A stretch of DNA of 47,078 nucleotides from RPRI01 sp051233685 (GTDB lineage Bacteria; Desulfobacterota; Desulfobacteria; Desulfobacterales; RPRI01): the NCBI RefSeq assembly GCF_051233685.1, contig NZ_JBAMMY010000286.1, forward strand, positions 1 through 47,078, read 5' to 3'. Of the stretch, positions 25,201 to 33,575 are shown one piece after another. The first letter of the stretch is position 1. Each line of letters opens with the position of its first letter. The position numbers and the translations under genes are program-made. Under the pieces are notes generated by a model. That model saw only the letters and a list, made by a program, of their open reading frames with translations. It made no database searches and was not told where the DNA came from.

Positions 25201-26604
25201 ATGCCGAAAACCAAAATAGTATGCACAATCGGGCCATCCAGTGACTCTCCCGAAATATTGGAAGAACTTATTTTAAACGGAATGAATGTTGCCAGGTTGA
25301 ATTTTTCGCATGGCACTCATGAAGAGCATCTTCAGAAGATGAATAATATTCGCGCTGTTTCCGACAAACTGGGCGCACATGTGGCTATATTGCAGGATCT
25401 TTGCGGTCCTAAAATAAGAATCGGAAAAGTAAAAGAACCGGGAGTGCGTCTTGATCCCGGTCAGGCATTTACGCTTACAAGCAGAATAGTCGAGGGTGAT
25501 TCCGAGATAGTTTCAGTATCATATCAAAGTCTTTCTTCCGATGTTAAACCGGATGACAGAATACTGCTTGCAGACGGCATGCTGGAGCTTGTTGTTAAAA
25601 GGATAAGCCATACCGATATAATCTGTGAAGTAATTACAGGCGGAGTTCTTACTTCCAACAAGGGAATAAATCTTCCTACCGGCACGATAAAGGCTGATAC
25701 CCTGACATATAAAGATCAAAGGGATCTTATTTTCGGACTTAATAATAATGTGGATTATGTTGCTCTTTCATTTGTAAGAGATGCAGATGATATAATTACC
25801 TTAAAAAATATAATTAAAAAAGAGATGAAAAATACTCCTGTTATAGCAAAAATTGAAAAACATGAGGCTCTTGATAATATTGAAGCTATTATGGAAGTAT
25901 CGGATGGCATAATGGTTGCCCGTGGTGATCTTGGCGTTGAAATACCCCTTGAAACTGTTCCGAACATTCAAAAGATGCTTGTTAAAAAAGCTAATGATAT
26001 GGGCAAACCTGTTATTATAGCAACACAGATGCTCCGCTCTATGGTTAACTCTCCCCGTCCTACAAGAGCTGAAGCCAATGATGTTGCAAATGCGGTACTG
26101 GACGGTGCTGATGCAATTATGCTTTCCGAAGAAACGGCAAGCGGTGAATATCCTGTGCAGGCAGTTCAGTATATGAGCAAAATCGCCGAAAGTGCCGAGG
26201 AAAATTATCCGCACGAAAAGTACTTAAACTTTTTGCCGAAAACCGACGTTTCGGAATCGGTTGCATATGCATCATGTATTCTTGCCGAGCATCTTGATGT
26301 CAAGGCAATTATAGCAACAACCCGCTCCGGTTCAACTGCTATACATATTTCTCGGTTTCGGCCCAGATCGATAATTGTAGCTCTTTCTCCTGAAAAAAGT
26401 ACTGCAAGACTGCTTGCCCTTTACTGGGGATGTCTGCCAAGCCTTGTGACTTTCATAGATGATAAATGTTGCAGTAGTGACAATTCGGCATTATCTGCTC
26501 TTGCTTCAAAATATGTATCGAAAGGAGATCTTGTTGTTATTACATCGGGAACTACTGAATATGTTGCAGGAACTACAAACATGATGAGAGTTATAAAACT
26601 GTAG
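25201..26604 (+). CDS. pyk: Pyruvate kinase
   Basis: A 467-residue glycolytic enzyme converting phosphoenolpyruvate and ADP to pyruvate and ATP. Landmarks are TKIVCTIGPSS (N-terminus), NVARLNFSHGTHEEH, the active-site lysine and metal motif VIAKIEKHEALDNI (about 218-231), MVARGDLGVEIPLE, and IIATQMLRSM. The C-terminal allosteric domain is present. It is a single-domain-set enzyme of usual length, not fused to a PEP-utiliser domain. It follows the MITE-like element. Confidence 0.97.
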   Translation: MPKTKIVCTIGPSSDSPEILEELILNGMNVARLNFSHGTHEEHLQKMNNIRAVSDKLGAHVAILQDLCGPKIRIGKVKEPGVRLDPGQAFTLTSRIVEGDSEIVSVSYQSLSSDVKPDDRILLADGMLELVVKRISHTDIICEVITGGVLTSNKGINLPTGTIKADTLTYKDQRDLIFGLNNNVDYVALSFVRDADDIITLKNIIKKEMKNTPVIAKIEKHEALDNIEAIMEVSDGIMVARGDLGVEIPLETVPNIQKMLVKKANDMGKPVIIATQMLRSMVNSPRPTRAEANDVANAVLDGADAIMLSEETASGEYPVQAVQYMSKIAESAEENYPHEKYLNFLPKTDVSESVAYASCILAEHLDVKAIIATTRSGSTAIHISRFRPRSIIVALSPEKSTARLLALYWGCLPSLVTFIDDKCCSSDNSALSALASKYVSKGDLVVITSGTTEYVAGTTNMMRVIKL

Positions 26605-26636
26605 TGAATGAGATAAAAGCAGCAGGATCAAGGAAA

Positions 26637-26766
26637 AAGGTGAAAGAGTAAAGGGAAATACTAATTCCTTGAACCTCGAACCTCGAACCTTTCACCTCGA
26701 ACCTTTCACCTCGAACCTTTCACCTTGAACCTTAAACCTTTCACCTTGAACCTTAAACCTTTCACC
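26637..26766. repeat. Heptad array with inverted flanks between pyk and the exporter operon
   Basis: Fourteen in-phase 7-mers (CCTTGAA, CCTCGAA, CCTTTCA, CCTTAAA) run from 26667 to 26764. The last 21 bases repeat as a higher-order triplet. GGTGAAAG at 26639-26646 is the inverted counterpart of the terminal CTTTCACC at 26759-26766, so the cassette can fold back. It ends 18 bp before the start of the adaptor gene. Confidence 0.85.
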
Positions 26767-26783
26767 AACAAAAAGGTATGTAA

Positions 26784-28001
26784 ATGTCTGAAGATGATAT
26801 TTCCAGGCTTAGCATAAAAAAGGATGCAAGAATTGCCGGAACCGGGAGAAAGAAAAAATATTATATTTTTATTATAGCTGCGCTGATATTATCTGTAATT
26901 GCGATTCTTTATAAAAATGGGATGTTAACTCCGGCTCTTCCTGTCCGGGGTGTTAAGGCTATGAATATTTATCCGTCCCAGACTTATACTCTTTTGAATG
27001 CAAGCGGTTATGTTGTTGCTCAGCGTAAGGCGGCTGTTTCATCAAAAATTACGGGAAGGCTTGTTTTTTTAGGTGTTGAAGAAGGCAACAAGGTTAAAAA
27101 AGGGGAGATAGTTGCCCGTCTTGAAAACGATGATGCCATGGCTGCCAAAAACAGGGCCATTGCCAATGTAAATACCGCAAAAGCTTTACTTGAGCAGGCT
27201 GTGGCAGAACTTGATGATGCCACTTTGTATTTTAATCGAATATCGAAACTTGCTGAGACCAACAACGTATCCGAAACGGATTATGATGCCGCAAGAGCAA
27301 GGTTTAAAAGGGCAAAAGCCGTTGTATCAGGGCAAAAGGCTGCAATTAAGGCGAGTGAAGCGGCTTTAAAAGAAGCCGAAGTTATGCTTGAATATGCAAA
27401 TCTGCGTGCGCCATTTGATGCAGTGGTACTCACAAAAAATGCAGACCTTGGTGATATCGTTACGCCTCTTGGATCTGCTGCAAACGCAAAGGCTGCTGTT
27501 GTTGATATTGCAGATATGAAATCTCTTCAGGTTGAAGTTGATGTTTCGGAAAGTAATATTAATTCAGTGGAAAAAGGCCAGCCTTGTGAGATAAGACTTG
27601 ATGCCTTGCAGGATGTGCGTTTTGCGGGAAAGGTTCATATGGTGGTTCCGACAGCAGACAGGACGAAAGCATCTGTTATGGTAAAAGTGGCATTTATAGA
27701 AAAGGATTCGAGAGTACTTCCTGAGATGAGCGCAAAAGTGGCATTTTTATCACGCGAAGTCATGCCTGATGAGCAAACTGCCATTATGGCGATTCCGTTT
27801 GAGGCAGTTATCGAAAATAAGGAAAACCGGTTTGTTTATTCGGTTAGCAACGAAAGAGCGGTTAAGAAAGAAATCAAGACCGGAAAAAGACTGAACAACA
27901 TGGTTGAAATATTACAAGGGCTTAAGATCGGAGAATTTATAATTACCGAACCTCTTAACAAATTAAGGCCGGATATGAAAGTTAAAGTTCTTGAGGAGTA
28001 A
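26784..28001 (+). CDS. MacA-like periplasmic adaptor (RND/HlyD family)
   Basis: A 405-residue membrane-fusion protein with one N-terminal membrane anchor (YYIFIIAALILSVIAILY, about 31-48). A barrel-sandwich/lipoyl half (SKITGRLVFLGVEEGNKVKKGEIVARL, about 88-114), a coiled-coil hairpin rich in Ala and Lys (about 125-205), the second lipoyl half (YANLRAPFDAVV) and beta-barrel and C-terminal domains follow. It precedes an ABC ATPase and two permeases, so it would link a MacB-type transporter to an outer-membrane channel. That channel is not encoded here. Substrate is unknown. Confidence 0.88.
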   Translation: MSEDDISRLSIKKDARIAGTGRKKKYYIFIIAALILSVIAILYKNGMLTPALPVRGVKAMNIYPSQTYTLLNASGYVVAQRKAAVSSKITGRLVFLGVEEGNKVKKGEIVARLENDDAMAAKNRAIANVNTAKALLEQAVAELDDATLYFNRISKLAETNNVSETDYDAARARFKRAKAVVSGQKAAIKASEAALKEAEVMLEYANLRAPFDAVVLTKNADLGDIVTPLGSAANAKAAVVDIADMKSLQVEVDVSESNINSVEKGQPCEIRLDALQDVRFAGKVHMVVPTADRTKASVMVKVAFIEKDSRVLPEMSAKVAFLSREVMPDEQTAIMAIPFEAVIENKENRFVYSVSNERAVKKEIKTGKRLNNMVEILQGLKIGEFIITEPLNKLRPDMKVKVLEE

Positions 28002-28010
28002 ATTTATCAC

Positions 28011-28715
28011 TTGGCGCCTATTATAGAGATTAAAAATCTTACAAAATCATATCGGCGCGGTAATCAGTCGATTATTGTTCTTGAAAATTTATCTCTGGAT
28101 GTCAAGGAGAATGATTTTCTTGCACTGATGGGCCCATCCGGTTCGGGTAAAAGCACGCTTTTAAATCTTATAGCAGGTCTGGATAAGGCCGACAGCGGAA
28201 GTATAATAGCGCAGGGGATTGATATTTCTTTGCTTATAGAAACCGAACTGGCAAAGTGGAGGGCTGATAATGTCGGTTTTATTTTCCAGTTTTATAACCT
28301 GATTCCGGTGCTGACTGCTTTTGAGAATGTTGAATTGCCTCTTATCTTAACCAGGCTTTCCAAAAAAGAAAGAAAAGAGCATGTATCCACGGCATTAAGT
28401 CTGGTCGGACTTGAAGACAGGAAGGATCATTATCCCGGGCAGTTATCGGGCGGACAGCAGCAGCGGGTCGCAATAGCAAGAGCTGTAGTTACGGATCCTG
28501 CTATTCTGGTGGCGGATGAGCCGACAGGTGATCTTGACAGGGCGTCTGCACTGGAAGTTTTAAAGCTTATGGAAAATTTATGCAGTACCATAGGTAAGAC
28601 TATCGTAATGGTAACCCATGATCCAAGGGCTGCAAAAAAAGCCGGCAGCATAATGTATCTTGATAAAGGTGTTCTTGCAGATGATCCTCAAACTTCTTTT
28701 CAGGAATGCGTTTAG
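28011..28715 (+). CDS. MacB/LolD-type ABC transporter ATPase
   Basis: A 234-residue ATP-binding subunit. Walker A is GPSGSGKST, the Q-loop region is FIFQFYNLIPVLTAFENVELPL, the signature is LSGGQQQR and Walker B is ILVADEPTGDLD. The start must be TTG at 28011: an in-frame stop lies just upstream and no ATG is available. A GGAG at the end of the adaptor gene is 12 nt away. The 3' end overlaps the start of the first permease. The FtsX/LolD-like group drives mechanotransmission rather than classic channel transport. Confidence 0.94.
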   Translation: MAPIIEIKNLTKSYRRGNQSIIVLENLSLDVKENDFLALMGPSGSGKSTLLNLIAGLDKADSGSIIAQGIDISLLIETELAKWRADNVGFIFQFYNLIPVLTAFENVELPLILTRLSKKERKEHVSTALSLVGLEDRKDHYPGQLSGGQQQRVAIARAVVTDPAILVADEPTGDLDRASALEVLKLMENLCSTIGKTIVMVTHDPRAAKKAGSIMYLDKGVLADDPQTSFQECV

Positions 28716-29835
28716 ACACAGACTCAGAACCGTTCTTACTATTTGCGGTATTTGTGTGGCAATTCTTGCTTTCGGTCTTTTAAGAACGGTTGTCAGTGCA
28801 TGGTACGCCGGGGTTAACGCTTCTTCAGCAACACGTCTTGTAACCCGCAATTCAATTTCCTTAATTTTTCCGCTGCCTATTTCCTATAAAGAGAAAATAC
28901 GCAATATAGATGGAGTAAAACTTGTAGCTGCCGGAAGCTGGTTTGGAGGTTTTTATATTAATGAGAAGAATTTTTTTGCAAATTTTGCTGTAGAATCCAA
29001 AAGCTATTTGGATCTTTATCCGGAATTTGTAATTCCTCCCGACCAGAAGACTTTATACTTAAAAGAAAGAAAAGGTTGTGTTGTCGGCGCAAAGCTTGCC
29101 AAACGGTTCGGATGGAAACCGGGAGATACGGTAGTATTAAAAGGTACTATTTATCCCGGAAACTGGGAATTCGTTATAAAGGCTATATATCACGGCAGGG
29201 ATAAAAATGTAGATGAAAGCCAGTTTTTCTTTCACTGGGAATATCTGAATGAAACCGTAAAAAAACTCTGGGTACGCAGAGCCGACCAGGTGGGATTTTA
29301 TATGATAGGAATAACATCTCCTGAAGCGGCAGCGGTTACTGCCCGGAATATAGACAAAATGTTTAATAATTCGTTTGCCGAAACCCTGACTGAAACCGAA
29401 AAAGCTTTCCAGATGGGTTTTGTGTCTCTTTCTCAGACTATTCTTACAGTTATCGAGCTTGTTACTATGATTGTTATTGTTATCATAATGGTTGTTGTTG
29501 CAAATACAATGGCAATGTCTGTGCGTGAACGCATGAACGAATATGCTGTTTTTAAAACTCTTGGTTTTGGTGGTTATTTTCTTGCGGTTCTTATACTCGG
29601 AGAATCGCTGCTTATTACGGCTCTTGGCTGTCTTATGGGGATTCTTTTGACTTTTCCAGCTGTGGATGCATTTATGGGTGCGGTCGGTGATTATTTTCCA
29701 ATTTTTAATATATCAACACAGACAATATATCTTGATATTATTGCGAGCTTTATTGTGGGAGTTGTCGCTGCCGTTTTTCCGATCAGACAAGCTATAACTG
29801 TTCCTATTGCAAGCGGTTTAGGGAGAATAGGCTGA
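28681..29835 (+). CDS. MacB-like ABC permease (FtsX family), first copy
   Basis: A 384-residue inner-membrane subunit with the MacB arrangement: one N-terminal helix (RLRTVLTICGICVAILAFGLLR), a large periplasmic domain (about 50-255) and three C-terminal helices (TVIELVTMIVIVIIMVVVANTMAM, then GESLLITALGCLMGILL, then IIASFIVGVVAAVFP) in the FtsX domain. The ATG at 28681 has AAAGGTG upstream and lies inside the 3' end of the ATPase gene (35-nt overlap), implying translational coupling. Confidence 0.88.
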   Translation: MILKLLFRNAFRHRLRTVLTICGICVAILAFGLLRTVVSAWYAGVNASSATRLVTRNSISLIFPLPISYKEKIRNIDGVKLVAAGSWFGGFYINEKNFFANFAVESKSYLDLYPEFVIPPDQKTLYLKERKGCVVGAKLAKRFGWKPGDTVVLKGTIYPGNWEFVIKAIYHGRDKNVDESQFFFHWEYLNETVKKLWVRRADQVGFYMIGITSPEAAAVTARNIDKMFNNSFAETLTETEKAFQMGFVSLSQTILTVIELVTMIVIVIIMVVVANTMAMSVRERMNEYAVFKTLGFGGYFLAVLILGESLLITALGCLMGILLTFPAVDAFMGAVGDYFPIFNISTQTIYLDIIASFIVGVVAAVFPIRQAITVPIASGLGRIG

Positions 29836-29838
29836 TAA

Positions 29839-31005
29839 ATGGGGCTGTTGTTTTTTTATAGTTTTAGAAATCTGCTGGCAAGAAAACTAACTACTTGCCT
29901 TACGGCTGCAGGTATGTCTCTTGTGGTTTTTGTATTTGCTTCGATAGTAATGCTTGCCGAAGGTTTACAAAAAACACTTGTTGATACAGGCACATTCGAT
30001 AATATGGTAGTTATCCGCCGATCCGCTGTTTCGGAAGTACAAAGCGGAATTGAAAGGCAGCAGGCTTCGATTGTGGAAACCAGCCCGGAAATTGCAACAG
30101 GTGAAAATGGGCGTATCCTACTTGCAAAAGAATTGGTTGTACTTATTACTCTTGAAAAAAAGAAGACGAATGGCCCTGCTAATGTAACCATCAGGGGAAT
30201 TTCCGAAAATTCCCTTATTCTGCGGCCCCAGGTAAAGCTTATCGCAGGCCGTATGCCAAGACCGGGAACATCGGAAATATCTACAGGGCTTGGCATTGCC
30301 AGGGGATTTAAAAATATAAGTATCGGGCAAACACTTGTTTTTGGCATGCGCTCCTGGACTGTGGTGGGTATATTTGATGCCGGAAATACTGGTTACAGTT
30401 CTGAAATATGGGGAGATGTCGATCAGTTTATGCCGGCTTTCAGAAGACCGGTATATTCTTCTATACTTTTTAAACTGAGAAAATCTACCGATTTTGAGAC
30501 ATTCAAAAAAAATATTGAATCTGATCCAAGACTCACACTTGAGGCAAAGCGCGAAACGCAGTATTACAAAGAACAGTCGGAAATGATGGCCAAGTTTTTA
30601 AGGATTTTGGGGGAGACGCTTACGATAGTATTTTCAATCGGTGCGATTGTTGGAGCAATGATAACAATGTATTCTGCTGTTGCTAACCGCACCGGAGAAA
30701 TAGGCACGCTTCGCGCTCTTGGATTCAGCCGGAAAACAATACTTCTGGCCTTTCTCATGGAATCTTTACTTCTTGGTTTGTTAGGCGGAATCACAGGACT
30801 TTTCTTTGGCTCTTTTATGCAGTTTATTACTGTTTCAACAACAAATTTTCAGACATTTTCAGAGCTTTCCTTTAACTTCAGAATCACGTTTGAAATTATA
30901 TATAAGTCGCTTTTGTTTTCTGTTGTGATGGGATTTGTCGGCGGAATACTTCCTGCTTTCAGGGCTGCCAGGATGAATGTTGTGGATGCTTTGAAAGAAA
31001 ATTAA
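29839..31005 (+). CDS. MacB-like ABC permease (FtsX family), second copy
   Basis: A 388-residue second permease with the same topology: an N-terminal helix (TTCLTAAGMSLVVFVFASIVML), a periplasmic domain containing the GRMPRPGTSEISTG stretch, then FtsX-type helices near 268-290, 315-340 and 355-378 with the family motif NRTGEIGTLRALGFSRKTI. It follows the first permease by 3 nt. Two different half-permeases plus one ATPase suggest a heterodimeric transporter. It converges with the broken motA-like gene 8 bp away. Confidence 0.88.
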   Translation: MGLLFFYSFRNLLARKLTTCLTAAGMSLVVFVFASIVMLAEGLQKTLVDTGTFDNMVVIRRSAVSEVQSGIERQQASIVETSPEIATGENGRILLAKELVVLITLEKKKTNGPANVTIRGISENSLILRPQVKLIAGRMPRPGTSEISTGLGIARGFKNISIGQTLVFGMRSWTVVGIFDAGNTGYSSEIWGDVDQFMPAFRRPVYSSILFKLRKSTDFETFKKNIESDPRLTLEAKRETQYYKEQSEMMAKFLRILGETLTIVFSIGAIVGAMITMYSAVANRTGEIGTLRALGFSRKTILLAFLMESLLLGLLGGITGLFFGSFMQFITVSTTNFQTFSELSFNFRITFEIIYKSLLFSVVMGFVGGILPAFRAARMNVVDALKEN

Positions 31006-31012
31006 ATGGGGG

Positions 31013-31543
31013 TTACCTTTTAAGCTGCTGGGCTGCCTCTTCAACAGGATGGAAAAAACCTGAGTCACTAACTTTGAATTTCTTTCGGATCCTTTCCAGA
31101 GAAACTATTTTTTCTGCCCGGTCCGAAGGGGTTAAAAAAGATTTGAGCTTATTTTCAAGTGCCCTTGGATGCAGATCGCTGCCGATAGCAATTACACCTT
31201 CCAATATGATTCTTTGCAAAAAAATTTCCCTGTCTGTCCGCTCCTGAATATGCGCTGCAAAAGGTCCAAATATAAAACTTGCAAACAGTACCCCATATAA
31301 AGTCGACGTAAGGGCAACCGGGATGGTTGCAAGAATAACCGACGTGTCTCCTATTCCGGCCAGCATACTCATAAGGCCTACCACACTGCCGATCAGGCCA
31401 AATGAAGGGCAGATTTCAGCTATGGTTCGAAGTACACGTTCGGTTTCCTCCCTCCGTATTCGGAAGAAATTTATCTCGGTAGTCAGAAAATCCCTGATCT
31501 GCTTGATATCGTAGCCATCTGCAAGATACCCAAGCGCCTGGCG
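31013..31543 (-). pseudogene. Truncated MotA/ExbB-type proton channel subunit
   Basis: Only the C-terminal half of a MotA-like stator protein remains. The open frame runs from a TGA at 31544-31546 through DFLTTEINFFRIRREETERV, CPSFGLIGSVVGLMSMLAGIGD and a last membrane helix (VALTSTLYGVLFASFIFGPFAA). The first two membrane helices are missing. A GTG at 31384 could start a 123-residue piece, but no complete channel subunit can be made. The upstream frame joins directly to a different broken gene, so a deletion is the simplest cause. Confidence 0.8.
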
Positions 31544-31734
31544 TCAGACCATACAACTGACCAAATCCCCCGCTGGGGCATACGCGTTCCGGTATATTGG
31601 CGCATCTCTTCTTCAGAAGGCAACCCGCCATAATAGTCTTTAGATGTATCAGGATGTTGTTGATAATATTTCCAGGATGTTGAATCAGTTTCGCGCGTTT
31701 TTGAGGTATCCGGTTTTAAGGTTTTTTTATCCAT
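31544..31734 (-). pseudogene. 5' remnant of a MotB/OmpA-like gene fused to the motA remnant
   Basis: An ATG-initiated frame encodes about 63 polar residues (MDKKTLKPDTSKT..., GGLPSEEEMRQYTG) ending in GIWSVVWSD. The last part resembles the conserved W-x-V-x-W-S-D that precedes the single membrane helix of MotB/OmpA-like stator proteins. The frame then enters motA sequence out of register and stops at 31483. The membrane helix and peptidoglycan-binding domain are absent. The identification of this short piece as MotB-like is an inference. Confidence 0.55.
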
Positions 31735-31975
31735 ATATGTTTTTTGTTAATCGAGTGCTGATAATCAATATTATTTTCATTGGCCCGTTAAAAAGCATGT
31801 TTTATGCCAACCGTATTTCAGAAAAACATAGAATCGATTTTCCAGGATTCAATTTTTGAAAAAGTCTTGACTATTTTGTAGAATATGCCGAAATAGTTGC
31901 AGTGGAAAGATATCTGACAATATATATTCCAGGAAGATTTTAATAGCTGATAGAAATTCGTAATCCAAAAAAATG

Positions 31976-31996
31976 CACCGGATGAGCCGGTGTTTT
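31976..31996 (+). terminator. Hairpin with T tract ahead of the small membrane protein gene
   Basis: CACCGG (31976-31981) pairs with CCGGTG (31987-31992) around an ATGAG loop. A-rich sequence precedes the stem and TTTT follows it. It lies 20 nt before the start of the gene at 32016, so it could act as a leader attenuator or insulate that gene from upstream transcription. Confidence 0.5.
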
Positions 31997-32015
31997 CATG
32001 TCAGGATAAAGAATT

Positions 32016-32246
32016 ATGAAAATTATATTATCTGTAGTTGACCAATTAAACTGGGCGGTTATTATAATATTATGTGTAACGATAGGGCTTGCTCCATTTT
32101 CACCTCCGCATATTATTGAAAAACTATCTATGCTGATTAAAGGAAATTTAATTAAACCCTTGGATTGGTTTGACCTTTTCTTGCATGGGTTTCCATGGAT
32201 TCTTTTACTTTTAAAAATAACAGTATTTTTGGTAAAGAAAATATGA
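32016..32246 (+). CDS. Small conserved inner-membrane protein (two helices)
   Basis: A 76-residue protein with two hydrophobic segments (WAVIIILCVTIGLAPF, about 13-28, and HGFPWILLLLKITVFLV, about 57-73) and a conserved-looking middle (PPHIIEKLSMLIKGNLIKPLDWFDLFLHG). From memory this matches a widespread short proteobacterial family often labelled 'RND transporter' in databases without experimental basis, so I do not assign a function. AGGA lies 9 nt before the ATG. Confidence 0.7.
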   Translation: MKIILSVVDQLNWAVIIILCVTIGLAPFSPPHIIEKLSMLIKGNLIKPLDWFDLFLHGFPWILLLLKITVFLVKKI

Positions 32247-32515
32247 ACAAAATTTTGGCGGGGTAATATTTGAGCAAAATTGAAGCATAGGGTCTGTATT
32301 GGTTCGGTTCAAAATAATGAACATAAATAAATCGTTTAAAAACAATTAATTATGTCAATGCTTGTAAGCAGTGGTTTAATATGATGAACTTGTTGTATGT
32401 GTTACGAAATAAGATAAAAAAATATTAATGATAAACAAAAAAATAAAATAATCATAACTATCTTATATTTATTGAAATAAATAATATTCTTTTGTTAATA
32501 TTAATAAAAGACCGA
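32247..32515. other. AT-rich spacer without gene
   Basis: Very AT-rich. No ORF with a ribosome site and no recognisable RNA is seen before the sigma-54-like element at 32517. Confidence 0.5.
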
Positions 32516-32516
32516 G

Positions 32517-32533
32517 TTGGCAAGTTATTTGCT
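32517..32533 (+). promoter_or_regulatory. Sigma-54 (-24/-12) promoter
   Basis: TTGGCAAGTTATTTGCT matches the consensus TTGGCACG-N4-TTGCW with one mismatch. GG is at 32519-32520 and GC at 32531-32532, exactly 10 bases apart. Downstream on the plus strand there is no ORF, only the hairpin-ending unit at 32544-32616. Confidence 0.6.
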
Positions 32534-32543
32534 TAATATAAAA

Positions 32544-32616
32544 TTAACCCCAAAATAATTCTTCTTTCCTCCTGACGGCTAACCGGATTAATTCCGGTTG
32601 GCCGTCAACATTTTAT
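32544..32616 (+). ncRNA. Candidate sigma-54-dependent small RNA with anti-Shine-Dalgarno motif
   Basis: From the predicted start about 12 nt after the -12 element, a transcript of about 70 nt would carry the single-stranded pyrimidine tract TCTTTCCTCC (32563-32572), complementary to strong Shine-Dalgarno sequences. It would end in a 14-bp hairpin (32573-32586 with 32594-32607, loop ATTAATT) followed by ACATTTTATT. It is antisense only to the extreme 3' end of the converging peptidase gene. The architecture is that of an anti-SD sRNA; expression is not shown. Confidence 0.4.
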
Positions 32617-33575
32617 TCTCTGATCTCAATTTCAGGAGTTTCAACCTGTTTTGGCATGTCTTTCCAGGCATCATCACAAAATACAGCCCGTATAATATAG
32701 CGGCCCGGGCTCAAATCTTTCGGCAATTCCCATCGTATGCCAGACATCTGATCGATATCTGAAAACTGAATACATGAGCCGTTTTCGGATATGGAAAAAT
32801 ATGGTTTAAAATAAGTAGCTTCTTTAGCCAAGGCCTTATTATCTATTCGAATCAGTGAGAACTCAGGGCTTACGCCGATTGGAAAGGCTGTCATTCGTAT
32901 AAACCGGAGACTAATTGCGGTGCCCGGTTGATAGATATCGTAATCTGTTACAAGACAGATAAGTTCGTTGTCATCTGAAATTCCAGTGCCTACTCCGGAT
33001 GTTGTTTCATCCCAGGATCGCGCCGGGCCGACATCAATGTGCACCGTCTTTCCATGATAATAGCCGGCTCCGCCAAAACCCAGCGCTTTGACATAATTCC
33101 ATAAAAATTTTGAATTAACGCCTTCTATCATAAAATCCGCAGCCATTCCGTACTGGTGAAGGCTGGCTTTAGCGGCCAGGCCGCCCTTATTGCGAAGACC
33201 GGTATTGTATTCCGGGTTTCGATATCCGGAAGTGATGGTAATTTGGCGTCCTGGCCCAAGACGATCCTGTAAAAAATCTATAAATTCTATAAGCCGCAAA
33301 GAAAGATGTGTCATGGGAGCAGAATCAGGAGCGTCAAAAACCTGACAGATTTGTTTTAAAGCGGATTCATCATAGATTCCGAAACCCAAACGGTATCTGC
33401 CTGAAAAGGATTTTCCGTTTTTTTTACTGAACAGCTGAAGTTGCCCGTCGCCGCTGTAAAAATAACGGTTTATATCCGAAGATTCAGTTTGGGCTGATAT
33501 ACTATACGGCGCGAAGCAGCCCATAAGCACAATGAATAAAAAAAACACCGGTATTTTAATTCGAAGACAGCACAT
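32613..33575 (-). CDS. DUF882/M15-type periplasmic peptidase-like protein
   Basis: A 320-residue exported protein, with a signal sequence ending LMGC (possible lipobox) or ISAQ. The central domain resembles YcbK/DUF882 zinc peptidases of the D-Ala-D-Ala carboxypeptidase (M15) fold: ITSGYRNPEYN (about 130-140), SLHQYGMAADFMI with the zinc His and Asp (about 156-168), and the second His in KTVHIDVGPARSWD. The C-terminal third is a separate beta-rich domain. A role in peptidoglycan trimming is likely by family. The hairpin at 32573-32607 lies directly after the stop. Confidence 0.8.
   Translation of the reverse strand: MCCLRIKIPVFFLFIVLMGCFAPYSISAQTESSDINRYFYSGDGQLQLFSKKNGKSFSGRYRLGFGIYDESALKQICQVFDAPDSAPMTHLSLRLIEFIDFLQDRLGPGRQITITSGYRNPEYNTGLRNKGGLAAKASLHQYGMAADFMIEGVNSKFLWNYVKALGFGGAGYYHGKTVHIDVGPARSWDETTSGVGTGISDDNELICLVTDYDIYQPGTAISLRFIRMTAFPIGVSPEFSLIRIDNKALAKEATYFKPYFSISENGSCIQFSDIDQMSGIRWELPKDLSPGRYIIRAVFCDDAWKDMPKQVETPEIEIRE

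Noticed and set aside
31544..31546. TGA in the motA-like frame as another selenocysteine
   Set aside because: The sequence upstream of this TGA does not continue MotA in the same frame, and the first two membrane helices are missing, so this is a deletion junction.
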